A DNA stretch of 5,736 bases from Lachnospiraceae bacterium (GCA_017464045.1 JAFUEG010000120.1:1-5736); one strand, 5' to 3'; counted from the stretch's first letter, positions 1-5,240 are shown. Translations and numbers: made by a program. Notes: generated by a model not told the origin, from the letters alone.

Positions 1-86
1 ACTAAAGTGTCGGGTGATTTTATTAAAAAACAAAGTATGCATATTATTGTTAAAGAAGTTGTGGCTCTTATTATTTTCTTTATCAT
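1..86 (-). CDS. N-terminus of a secreted or membrane protein (partial, runs off left edge)
   Basis: Only the first 28 codons are in the window, so the product cannot be named. Reading leftward from the ATG at 86-84, the peptide begins MIKKIIRATTS and continues with a hydrophobic run (LTIICILCFLI) followed by KSPDTL. This is the shape of a Sec signal peptide or an N-terminal membrane anchor: basic n-region, hydrophobic core, polar exit. I see no convincing lipobox, although two cysteines lie in the core. The start is supported by an AGGAGAG ribosome binding site 5 nt upstream and by a consensus-like promoter about 100 bp upstream (188-216). The gene is divergent from the XRE-AbrB regulator gene. 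The opposite strand is also hydrophobic here but has no start signals, so I prefer this strand. The reading frame beyond position 1 is unknown. Confidence 0.5.
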   Translation of the reverse strand, partial: MIKKIIRATTSLTIICILCFLIKSPDTL

Positions 87-187
87 CTTTTCTCTCCTAT
101 GGTATTAGTTCCGTGACAGGTAATCTTTTACATATAATATATCATTTTTATTGGATATATATAACATTTCTATGGTATCTAATCAGA

Positions 188-216
188 ATGATATCGTGTA
201 TTTAAAAAAGTGTCAA
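188..216 (-). promoter_or_regulatory. Sigma-A type promoter for the left-edge minus-strand gene
   Basis: On the minus strand a perfect TTGACA (-35, plus positions 211-216) is followed after exactly 17 nt by TATCAT (-10, plus 188-193, 5 of 6 matches to consensus). Transcription would start near 181 and give a leader of about 95 nt before the ATG at 86. Support is by consensus match only. Confidence 0.55.
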
Positions 217-264
217 CAGTATTGTATGCCTATCGCATTTACAAATCTTAAATACGCGCAGCGT

Positions 265-429
265 GTCGGTTAGAGGGCGGTATGCTCTAATGGCTATTAT
301 TTGTTCAGGCATGATAAGAAGCAGGCAGTTATTGCAACAATTTGATTGCATGTTGCATAACTGCCTGCTTCTTATCGTGCCGGTGTTAAGTTGGCAACCA
401 ATTAAAGTATACCATGCCCTCTAACCGAC
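265..429. repeat. 165-bp near-palindromic element with 14-bp terminal inverted repeats (MITE-like)
   Basis: The ends are perfect inverted repeats: GTCGGTTAGAGGGC at 265-278 and its reverse complement at 416-429. Pairing continues inward with 279-291 against 401-413 (one mismatch, one G-T wobble), then a loosely paired middle. The inner stem, 309-338 against 352-380, is almost perfect, with one wobble and one bulged T, and has a 13-nt loop at 339-351. No coding frame of note lies inside. The structure fits a miniature inverted-repeat transposable element or a very large hairpin acting as a structured RNA or transcription barrier between two divergent promoters. I see no clear target-site duplication in the flanks, so mobility is inferred from shape only. 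Confidence 0.85.
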
Positions 430-556
430 CACTATCCATATAAACATTTATTTATATTACTAATTACAACATTTCTGATTTTTAATAATTTGTTGCAATA
501 TCATAACATTTTCCTAAAATGCAACCAAATATAACACTAATGTTAATTTTGTTTTA

Positions 557-585
557 TTGACATTACATTTTAAGAATGCTTAAAT
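557..585 (+). promoter_or_regulatory. Promoter of the XRE-AbrB regulator gene
   Basis: A perfect TTGACA (557-562) is followed after 17 nt by TTAAAT (580-585, 4 of 6). The -10 is preceded by TGC (577-579), which is an extended -10 TGn motif. Transcription would begin about 592, leaving a very short leader before the RBS AGGTGA (595-600) and the ATG at 606. The palindrome at 575-591 covers the -10 box. Confidence 0.55.
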
Positions 586-592
586 AGCATTA
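575..592. promoter_or_regulatory. Candidate autoregulatory operator over the regulator's -10 box
   Basis: AATGCT-TAAAT-AGCATT (575-591) is a perfect inverted repeat of 6-bp arms around a 5-bp centre. It lies exactly across the -10 hexamer and the predicted start, where a bound protein would block the promoter. A close variant recurs at 1018-1033, upstream of the ABC ATPase gene. Binding by the neighbouring XRE-AbrB protein is inference. Confidence 0.45.
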
Positions 593-605
593 TGAGGTGA
601 TAAAA

Positions 606-995
606 ATGGATATTCAATATAGCAAATTAAAAATGTTAAGAAAACAAAACGGCTATTCACAAGAAGAAATTGCCGAAAAATTAGGTGTATCCCGTCAGGC
701 TGTGGCGAAATGGGAAAAGGGAGAATCGCTCCCGGATATAGAAAGCTGTGTAAAATTAGCAGATATGTACGGAACTTCGGTGGATATACTTATTAGGAAA
801 ATAAAAGAAGAAGAACACAGAGACGGCAAGCATATATTCGGTATGTGTAAGCTAAATGATAAAGGGCAGATTACTCTCCCTGTGAGTTGCAGAAAGGTGT
901 TTAATTTAAATCCCGGGGATTCAATTTTAGTTCTTGGTGACGAGGACAAAGGTATCGCACTCATCAACATGAAGAATTCTTTTGAAAATATATGA
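606..995 (+). CDS. XRE-family HTH regulator with C-terminal AbrB/SpoVT-like domain
   Basis: This 129-aa protein is a two-domain DNA-binding regulator. Residues about 7-62 form an XRE/Cro-C1 helix-turn-helix, recognisable from LRKQNGYSQEEIAEKLGVSR, then QAVAKWEKGESLPD. Residues about 79-121 resemble an AbrB/MazE/SpoVT swapped-hairpin domain: LNDKGQITLPVSCRKVFNL, then NPGDSILVLGDEDKGIALI. A short charged linker (KEEEHRDGK) joins them. The ATG at 606 is chosen over the GTG at 597 because AGGTGA at 595-600 is an ideally spaced RBS for it. The gene precedes an ABC ATPase and ABC-2 permease on the same strand with no visible terminator between them, so it probably controls that transporter and itself. 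HTH proteins beside DrrA-like ABC exporters are common in Firmicutes. The effector is unknown. Confidence 0.93.
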   Translation: MDIQYSKLKMLRKQNGYSQEEIAEKLGVSRQAVAKWEKGESLPDIESCVKLADMYGTSVDILIRKIKEEEHRDGKHIFGMCKLNDKGQITLPVSCRKVFNLNPGDSILVLGDEDKGIALINMKNSFENI

Positions 996-1016
996 AACAA
1001 TGAGCAAAATTACGAT

Positions 1017-1033
1017 TATGCTTGCATAGATTA
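1017..1033. promoter_or_regulatory. Second copy of the candidate operator, upstream of the ABC genes
   Basis: ATGCTTGCATAGATTA (1018-1033) matches ATGCTTAAATAGCATTA (576-592) at every position except two central bases and one single-base gap. It also contains its own small palindrome, TATGC-TT-GCATA (1017-1028). It lies between the regulator stop (995) and the ATPase start (1091). A promoter in this gap is not clear: TTGCAT (1022-1027) with AATAAT (1047-1052) has a long 19-nt spacer. The site may therefore act on a weak internal promoter or as a roadblock. Confidence 0.4.
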
Positions 1034-1090
1034 ACATTTTACAAACAATAATATTGAGCCATAGATGAGATATTAAATATGAGGTATTAT

Positions 1091-1828
1091 ATGAACGCTA
1101 TCGAAACAAAAAATCTGACCAAAAAATATAAGGATAAAACTGCTGTTGATTCTCTTAATTTGACAGTTGGTGAGGGGGAACTTTTTTCGTTGCTCGGTGT
1201 AAACGGTGCAGGAAAAACAACTACCATCAGGATGTTATCCTGCCTGTCCACTCCTACGTCGGGGGAGGCTTATGTTAATGGCAAAAGCTGTAAGGACAAC
1301 AAGGATGAAATCAAAAAGATAATAGGTATCTCACCACAGGATACTGCCGTTGCAGATAATCTTACTGTACGTGAAAACTTAGATTTTATGGCATCTGTTT
1401 ATTACACTGATAAGGCTTCCATCAAAGAAAAGGTTGATAATATCATTCAAACATTTAACCTTTCGGAAGTTGAAAACCAGAAAGCCAAAACCCTGTCGGG
1501 CGGTTGGAAGCGTAAGCTTTCTATAGCTATGGCTTTAATAAGCGAGCCTAAGGTTTTATTCTTAGATGAGCCGACTCTCGGACTTGATGTGCTTGCGAGA
1601 AGGGAACTCTGGCATACCATAGAAGGCTTAAAAGGAAAAATGACAATCATTCTTACAACACACTATATGGAGGAAGCCGAGCACCTGTCAGACCGCATTG
1701 CCATTATGATTTCAGGCAAAATCAGAGCATGTGGTACAGTTTCCGATTTAGAAAAACTGTCAGGCAAGAAGGGGCTTGAGGAAGCATTTGTTGCCATAGC
1801 TGAAAGGGGGATGTCAGAAGATGAATAA
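1091..1828 (+). CDS. ABC transporter ATP-binding protein (DrrA/CcmA-type exporter ATPase)
   Basis: This 245-aa cytoplasmic ATPase powers the membrane permease encoded next to it. All nucleotide-binding motifs are present: Walker A GVNGAGKTT (36-44), Q-loop glutamine at 83 (ISPQD), signature LSGGW (135-139), Walker B VLFLDE (155-160), D-loop GLD (164-166) and H-loop His191. The C-terminal GLEEAFVAIAERG resembles the LEEAF tail typical of DrrA/CcmA-like exporter ATPases. The signature has Trp where Gln or Met is usual. The start at 1091 is preferred over the in-frame ATG at 1079 because GAGGT at 1081-1085 is a well-placed RBS for it. Family knowledge suggests export of a drug, bacteriocin-like compound or lipid, but the substrate cannot be read from the sequence. 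Confidence 0.93.
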   Translation: MNAIETKNLTKKYKDKTAVDSLNLTVGEGELFSLLGVNGAGKTTTIRMLSCLSTPTSGEAYVNGKSCKDNKDEIKKIIGISPQDTAVADNLTVRENLDFMASVYYTDKASIKEKVDNIIQTFNLSEVENQKAKTLSGGWKRKLSIAMALISEPKVLFLDEPTLGLDVLARRELWHTIEGLKGKMTIILTTHYMEEAEHLSDRIAIMISGKIRACGTVSDLEKLSGKKGLEEAFVAIAERGMSEDE

Positions 1829-2591
1829 GATTAAAGCATTTTCAACAAGAAACAGAAAGGAAATACTCCGTGACCCGTTAAGCTATATCTTTTGTCTCGC
1901 ATTTCCTTTGGTTATGCTTATAATAATGACAGTTGTTAATTCGAGCATTCCTAAACAAGCCGGTATGACAGTTTTCCGTATTGATAATCTGTCAGCAGGA
2001 ATTGCTGTATTCGGTCAGACATTCGTAATGCTCTTTACTGCCCTTACAGTAACTAAGGACAGGTCAGGTTCATTCCTTGTAAGAATGTATGCAACACCCA
2101 TGAACTCATCTGATTTTACCATAGGATATATACTTCCTATGCTGATAATAAGCTTCGCTCAAAACATAATAATATACATAGCCTCCTTTATCATTTCGCT
2201 TATAACGGGAGTTGATATGAATATTGGCGGAATGATTTTATCTGTTATTGTACTCATACCATCCTCGATTATGTTTATATGTTTTGGACTTTTATTCGGT
2301 ACTTTGTTTAATGAAAAATCAGCACCGGGTTTATGCTCGATAATTATTTCATTAAGCTCCTTCTTAGGCTGCATATTCTTTGATGCCGATTCAACAGGAG
2401 GCGCTATGCTGAAAGTCTGTAAATCACTTCCGTTTTACTATTGCACTAAGTCGGCACGTTCTTGTGTAAAGCTTGATTTTTCCGGCAGCACATTCGTAAT
2501 TCCAATAATAATAGTAATTGCATGTGCTGCAGCTCTTGGAATAATATCATCCGCAGTATTTAAATCAAAAATGAAAGCAGACCTCTCATAG
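1821..2591 (+). CDS. ABC-2 type transporter permease
   Basis: This 256-aa integral membrane protein is the permease partner of the upstream ATPase. Its start overlaps the ATPase stop by 8 nt, which indicates translational coupling; AGGGGG at 1805-1810 is the likely RBS. Hydrophobic segments are seen at about residues 21-40, 58-78, 99-128, 135-160, 168-187 and 226-247, giving the six-helix layout of ABC-2 permeases. The stretch after helix 2 (KDRSGSFLVRMYATPM) matches the family's conserved cytoplasmic R-x-G-[ST]...TP motif. The N-terminal RNRKEILRDP is the amphipathic segment usually found before helix 1. A half-size permease would work as a dimer with two ATPases. The stop codon lies in the loop and stem of the terminator hairpin. 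Confidence 0.93.
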   Translation: MNKIKAFSTRNRKEILRDPLSYIFCLAFPLVMLIIMTVVNSSIPKQAGMTVFRIDNLSAGIAVFGQTFVMLFTALTVTKDRSGSFLVRMYATPMNSSDFTIGYILPMLIISFAQNIIIYIASFIISLITGVDMNIGGMILSVIVLIPSSIMFICFGLLFGTLFNEKSAPGLCSIIISLSSFLGCIFFDADSTGGAMLKVCKSLPFYYCTKSARSCVKLDFSGSTFVIPIIIVIACAAALGIISSAVFKSKMKADLS

Positions 2592-2602
2592 AGATCTGCT
2601 TT
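2574..2602. terminator. Hairpin terminator between convergent genes
   Basis: Two 13-nt arms, AAAGCAGACCTCT (2574-2586) and AGAGATCTGCTTT (2590-2602), flank a CAT loop. The single imperfection is a C/A mismatch on the plus strand but a G-U wobble on the minus strand. Minus-strand RNA is followed by CATTTTTGATTT, a reasonable U-rich tail, and plus-strand RNA by only a short UUU within the stem. It should end the minus-strand cluster well and the ABC transcript moderately. The permease TAG (2589-2591) is inside the hairpin. Confidence 0.65.
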
Positions 2603-2609
2603 CCCATCA

Positions 2610-3326
2610 TCAATTCAATGTATCAATACTTTTATATGCTTCATCTATCCTGTCAAATATTACAACATAAAAATCATTTATGTAATCTTGTTTTTCTTCA
2701 ACAACTCTATCTGTCAATGTAAAATCTTTTACATAAAATTCATTTAAAACATACATAGCTATATCATTTAATATTTCTCCTCTGCCACTGCTGCGAAGCT
2801 TTAACATCCTGTCACCTATATATCTTATAAAAGAATGCCACCTCATTATATATTCTTGGTTCTGAGACACCTGTTCAGTATCAATCCACTTTTTCACCTT
2901 TATTTTGATGAGATTAGCCTCTTTAATACATTCTCCCTTTTGTACAAAATACTTAAAACCCTTATCATCATAAACTCTGCCAAGTGGAAATATTCTACAA
3001 ATACCGGGACGGTCTTTATGTACGCTGCACCTTCCGTTTTCATCCAAAAACGAACACATATCGCTTTCATTCATTTTAATATTCGGTAAAATCAAACCAT
3101 CTACCATATTTAATTCAATATAATTCATTTTGAGTAATTCTTCAAAACTAAATCCCAATGTATTTTTAAGCCTTACTATATCAATAGGATCAAGAATTAT
3201 TGAATTACCCATTCCCATGCAGCATTTGTGGCAATCCTTACAATCTCCCGTATCACACTTTACCATATCATTCAATTCATAGGTTCTGCCATCGGAGATA
3301 TCCTCCATGGTAACTTCTCTAAGCAT
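2610..3326 (-). CDS. CxxCxxCC-type (YkgJ/PF03692-like) putative zinc- or iron-binding protein
   Basis: This 238-aa protein carries the cysteine cluster of the YkgJ family, a putative zinc- or iron-chelating domain of unknown role. Visible ligand candidates are C24, C29, C32, C35 and C36 (C-x4-C-x2-C-x2-CC), then C91 in MCSFLD, C100 in GRCSVH, C110 in RPGICRIFP and C133 in GECIKE. The RPxxCRxFP element is a hallmark of the family. After about residue 140 the protein is charged and mostly helical-looking, with no motif I recognise; this tail makes it longer than minimal family members. The start at 3326 has a GGAGG RBS 5 nt upstream; a later ATG (codon 7) is less well placed. It lies 18 nt after the YunG-like gene and is probably translated from the same mRNA. 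Confidence 0.9.
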   Translation of the reverse strand: MLREVTMEDISDGRTYELNDMVKCDTGDCKDCHKCCMGMGNSIILDPIDIVRLKNTLGFSFEELLKMNYIELNMVDGLILPNIKMNESDMCSFLDENGRCSVHKDRPGICRIFPLGRVYDDKGFKYFVQKGECIKEANLIKIKVKKWIDTEQVSQNQEYIMRWHSFIRYIGDRMLKLRSSGRGEILNDIAMYVLNEFYVKDFTLTDRVVEEKQDYINDFYVVIFDRIDEAYKSIDTLN

Positions 3327-3344
3327 AGCTCCCTCCGAATCTTC

Positions 3345-3800
3345 CTAATCATTTTTACCTGTCTTCTTCAATAATTCTCCCTTAAGCTGTTCATATCTTA
3401 GTCTCTTTTCTTCCTTAGCAAAATGAACCTTCCTTGACTGTTTGGGATTATCCTCATAGCTAAGCACCTCGTCACTGAACTGCTCACTCGTTAAATCAAA
3501 CACCCTATCTCCCACTACGTTATAGCAATGATAGTTTCCGCCGGGTCTTAGAACACCATATACCTCTCCACCGAATATATCCTGTACAAGAAACGCCGTA
3601 ATCGAGCACTGTCCAAGAGTCTTATTCTCAGGTGTCCATTCATCCCTCAAGCGTGGTGCACAGGTTTCTACACACCAGATATCGGATAATACGTCATATA
3701 AATCGTATGGTGTATTAATACCCTTGTATATATCATTCACAGCCGTAACACCCGCATTCTCCCAGCCATAGAAATTATAATTTTTTATCGTGTCAGACAT
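3345..3800 (-). CDS. YunG-like protein with possible Cys-His-Asp catalytic triad
   Basis: This 151-aa soluble protein resembles the YunG-type small proteins of Firmicutes, whose function is not known to me. The recognisable core is a Trp-Cys motif (IWCVETCAPR, 41-50), WTPENKTLGQCSITAFLVQD (55-74) with Cys65, NYHCYNVV (89-96) with His91, and RVFDLTSEQF (99-108) with Asp102. The order Cys, His, Asp and the GQC at a helix start recall papain-like or transglutaminase-like folds, so a hydrolase or transferase role is a reasonable guess from the pattern only. The C-terminus (KVHFAKEEKRLRYEQLKGELLKK, broken here as KVHFAKEEKR and LRYEQLKGELLKK) is a charged helix. GGAG lies 8 nt upstream of the ATG. 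A possible own promoter sits at 3821-3849, and the Nudix gene lies 68 bp upstream. Confidence 0.85.
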   Translation of the reverse strand: MSDTIKNYNFYGWENAGVTAVNDIYKGINTPYDLYDVLSDIWCVETCAPRLRDEWTPENKTLGQCSITAFLVQDIFGGEVYGVLRPGGNYHCYNVVGDRVFDLTSEQFSDEVLSYEDNPKQSRKVHFAKEEKRLRYEQLKGELLKKTGKND

Positions 3801-3820
3801 TTTCTTACTCCTTTATTATT

Positions 3821-3849
3821 TTTATATTTAATTGAAGCTTGTATGAAAA
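3821..3849 (-). promoter_or_regulatory. Possible promoter for the YunG-like/YkgJ-like gene pair
   Basis: On the minus strand TTTTCA (-35, plus 3844-3849, 4 of 6) and TATAAA (-10, plus 3821-3826, 5 of 6) are spaced by 17 nt, 20 bp before the ATG at 3800. The gap between the Nudix and YunG-like genes has no clear terminator, so transcription may also read through from the Nudix gene. The region is AT-rich, which makes chance matches likely. Confidence 0.35.
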
Positions 3850-3868
3850 ATTCTTAATAGAAAATCAT

Positions 3869-4333
3869 TCAATTCTTTATATATTCCACAAGTTTTCCTG
3901 ACTCATCATATATAAGCTTTAGCGAGAAAAAAGGTGCATCATCTATCAGAAGCTTAAGAAATATCCTGTCGCCCTCCCACAGATTAAGTTCCATAACCTT
4001 GTCAATATCAATCCAGCTAAGCTCGCCCTCATCACAATCTGTCAATTCACCTGTAAACTCATCTGCGGTATACAAATGCATATACTCCACTATATCTCCA
4101 TAACAGAATGTTATAATTCCTCTTGCTCTGTATTCGGTAAGATTAAGCCCTGTCTCCTCATTTACTTCTCTTAACAGACATTCATCAGGACTTTCTCCGA
4201 ATTCAAAATGACCGCCGACACCTATCCACTTACCCTCATTTACATCCTGCTCCTTCTTATTCCGAAGCATCATAAGCATCTTTTTGTCTTTAATTATATA
4301 ACAAAGCGTTGTATGCTCGCTCTTATTAATCAT
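3869..4333 (-). CDS. Nudix hydrolase (MutT/8-oxo-dGTP diphosphatase-like)
   Basis: This 154-aa protein contains a perfect Nudix box at residues 41-63: G41, E47, then R55-E56, E59-E60 and G62 in the pattern Gx5Ex7REUxEExGU (GHFEFGE, SPDECLL, REVNEETGL). These enzymes cleave nucleoside diphosphates linked to another group, using Mg2+ held by the box glutamates. The preceding GKWIGVGGHFEFGES and the N-terminal TTLCYIIKDKKMLMMLRNKK are typical of the MutT/8-oxo-dGTPase-like branch, often called house-cleaning enzymes. The actual substrate cannot be settled from sequence. Length is normal for a single-domain Nudix protein. AGGA about 9 nt before the ATG is the likely RBS. It is the first gene of the minus-strand cluster, with a promoter at 4411-4446 and a GC-rich leader hairpin. 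Confidence 0.95.
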   Translation of the reverse strand: MINKSEHTTLCYIIKDKKMLMMLRNKKEQDVNEGKWIGVGGHFEFGESPDECLLREVNEETGLNLTEYRARGIITFCYGDIVEYMHLYTADEFTGELTDCDEGELSWIDIDKVMELNLWEGDRIFLKLLIDDAPFFSLKLIYDESGKLVEYIKN

Positions 4334-4376
4334 TCCTGCTCGTCCTTTTTATAATTTGGTTTTGCTCGTCAAAGTG

Positions 4377-4397
4377 TCGCCTGCGCAAGCGCAGCGA
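4377..4397 (-). other. GC-rich hairpin in the Nudix gene leader
   Basis: TCGC-TGCG, a CAAG/CTTG loop, then CGCA-GCGA forms an 8-bp stem with one bulged base. It lies in the predicted 5' untranslated region of the Nudix gene, about 45 nt before its start codon, and is conspicuously GC-rich in an AT-rich spacer. No U tract follows on the minus strand. It could be an mRNA stabiliser or a REP-like repeat. A TGCTCGTC direct repeat at 4337-4344 and 4363-4370 lies between it and the start. Confidence 0.4.
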
Positions 4398-4410
4398 TAC
4401 CTTTCCTCGT

Positions 4411-4446
4411 ATTATACATTTTGCTATATGATAGGGTAATTGTCAA
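4411..4446 (-). promoter_or_regulatory. Promoter region of the Nudix gene
   Basis: The minus strand has a perfect -10 TATAAT (plus 4411-4416) and a perfect TTGACA (plus 4441-4446), but they are 24 nt apart and cannot work as one pair. Either TATAAT uses a weak -35 TTACCC (plus 4434-4439, 17-nt spacer), or TTGACA uses CAAAAT (plus 4418-4423, 17-nt spacer, 4 of 6). Both would start transcription about 70-80 nt before the Nudix ATG. Confidence 0.45.
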
Positions 4447-4510
4447 GATAGCAACACCGCATATCAATCATCAAAAGCATCTGTAATGTCATCAAGAGCA
4501 ACCGTTATAT

Positions 4511-4539
4511 TTGCCTGTCTTACTGATTTTTGATATAAT
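4511..4539 (+). promoter_or_regulatory. Promoter of the membrane HicB-like gene
   Basis: TTGCCT (4511-4516, 4 of 6) and a perfect TATAAT (4534-4539) are separated by exactly 17 nt. TGA at 4531-4533 gives an extended -10. The predicted start is near 4546, leaving a leader of about 54 nt before the ATG at 4600. This promoter is divergent from that of the Nudix gene. Confidence 0.6.
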
Positions 4540-4599
4540 CAGTACATATGGGGATATAAAAAAAATTTTCTTTATAAAACATATTAAGGCGGGATTTGT

Positions 4600-4902
4600 A
4601 TGTCTGAACTGATTGAAAAAATTATAGACTTTTGTTTCACTTACATGACCATATTAATATGGTTTCCATTAAGCATAATATTTCTTATTGTTGTGCCAAT
4701 TTTACTATCATTGTACGGGAAAAAGAAAAACAAAAAAACCTTGCGGAAAATATTATTATCGTACGAAGAACCATGGTATATTGCAACTGACACAGTCACA
4801 AATGTTACATCACAAGGAAAAACAATACTCGAAGCACAAACCAATCTAAAAGAAGCCTTAGAACTATATTTCGAAGACACATCCCTCTCCAATCAGATAT
4901 AA
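4600..4902 (+). CDS. Membrane-anchored HicB-like domain protein (orphan)
   Basis: This 100-aa protein has two parts. Residues about 16-38 form one strongly hydrophobic helix (TILIWFPLSIIFLIVVPILL), followed by a basic stretch KKKNKK (41-46), so the C-terminal part should lie in the cytoplasm. Residues about 48-93 resemble the HicB antitoxin core (UPF0150-like fold): WYIATD, then TSQGKTILEAQTNLKEALEL and YFED, matching the family pattern [YW][IV]A...SQGxTxxEAxxNLKEALELY. HicB proteins normally neutralise the HicA RNase, but no HicA-like gene is seen on either side, and there is no C-terminal DNA-binding domain. The start has an AAGGCGG RBS (4586-4592) 7 nt upstream and a good promoter. It may be a domesticated HicB fold with a different partner. 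The HicB assignment rests on motif recognition only. Confidence 0.8.
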   Translation: MSELIEKIIDFCFTYMTILIWFPLSIIFLIVVPILLSLYGKKKNKKTLRKILLSYEEPWYIATDTVTNVTSQGKTILEAQTNLKEALELYFEDTSLSNQI

Positions 4903-4950
4903 ACAAAAATTTCATTTTATCAATTATAAAACTATATCAGCTATGTTCAT

Positions 4951-4965
4951 CCGCACGAAGTGCGG
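4951..4965. terminator. Short stable hairpin after the HicB-like gene
   Basis: CCGCAC-GAA-GTGCGG is a perfect 6-bp stem with a GAA triloop closed by C-G, a very stable small hairpin. The stem can be lengthened by TCAT (4947-4950) and ATGA (4967-4970) with one bulged A, so its foot overlaps the end of the big inverted repeat. It lies 48 nt after the HicB-like stop. There is no U tract, so termination is only possible. Confidence 0.4.
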
Positions 4966-4966
4966 A

Positions 4967-5235
4967 ATGAGTCCGCCACACTTGGTAATTCGTAAAAAAA
5001 TGAAGTGAATTAAAAAGGCAGTTTAATCAACATTTTGCCCGATTTGTGTAAAATCAGAAGTGAGTGGTTCGCATAGGATTGCTCAGAAACTGACTTGTTT
5101 GAGCGAAGCGAGTTGTCAGTTTCGTGCAAATCCTAAAGAATCCGAGCTTTCTGATTTCACAAATTGATGGCAAGTTGATAAAACTGCCTTTTTATATCCA
5201 TTCATTTTACGGATTACCAAGTGTGGCGGACTCAT
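4967..5235. repeat. 269-bp near-palindromic inverted repeat (MITE-like or structured RNA)
   Basis: The outer 23 bp (4967-4989 against 5213-5235) are perfectly complementary and contain GTCCGCCACACTTGGTAA. Pairing continues to the centre with small bulges: AAAAAGGCAGTTT (5012-5024) with AAACTGCCTTTTT (5181-5193), ATCAAC with GTTGAT, ATTTGTG with CACAAAT, ATCAGAA with TTCTGAT, and AGGATT (5075-5080) with AATCCT (5129-5134). The apex carries its own stem GAAACTGAC (5086-5094) with GTCAGTTTC (5115-5123). The 20-nt loop includes GCGAAGC, known as an unusually stable DNA mini-hairpin. No credible coding frame is contained and no target duplication is evident. A non-autonomous transposon is the simplest reading. 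Confidence 0.9.
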
Positions 5236-5240
5236 CATCC

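Larger units (their letters stand above)
87..605. other. Divergent intergenic region
   Basis: This 519-bp stretch separates the left-edge minus-strand gene from the XRE-AbrB gene. It holds the promoter of the left gene (188-216), the 165-bp inverted-repeat element (265-429), several small AT-rich inverted repeats (for example TAATGT at 538-543 with ACATTA at 560-565) and the regulator promoter with its palindrome (557-592). A 9-nt direct repeat CTATGGTAT occurs at 97-105, beside the left gene's RBS, and at 170-178, near its predicted transcription start. A 63-codon hydrophobic plus-strand frame (14-205) lies partly antisense to the left gene and has no recognisable RBS, so it is not called. 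Confidence 0.6.

Noticed and set aside
1..108. Plus-strand frame 1 that could be the last 35 residues of a membrane protein ending at 108
   Set aside because: Hydrophobic on both strands because of T/A-rich codons; the minus strand has a promoter, RBS and ATG while this frame has nothing but openness. It cannot be fully excluded without upstream sequence.
14..205. Plus-strand 63-codon hydrophobic reading frame
   Set aside because: It has no recognisable RBS, resembles no family, and overlaps the better-supported minus-strand signal-peptide gene and its promoter.
265..429. CRISPR array or attC-type site
   Set aside because: There is one inverted pair rather than regularly spaced direct repeats, and no integron-type core sites were seen.
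87..605. Riboswitch or T-box leader for the regulator or the left-edge gene
   Set aside because: The regulator's predicted leader is only about 14 nt, and the left gene's 95-nt leader shows no recognisable riboswitch core.
597..605. GTG at 597 as the start of the XRE-AbrB gene
   Set aside because: It overlaps the AGGTGA ribosome binding site that is correctly spaced for the ATG at 606.
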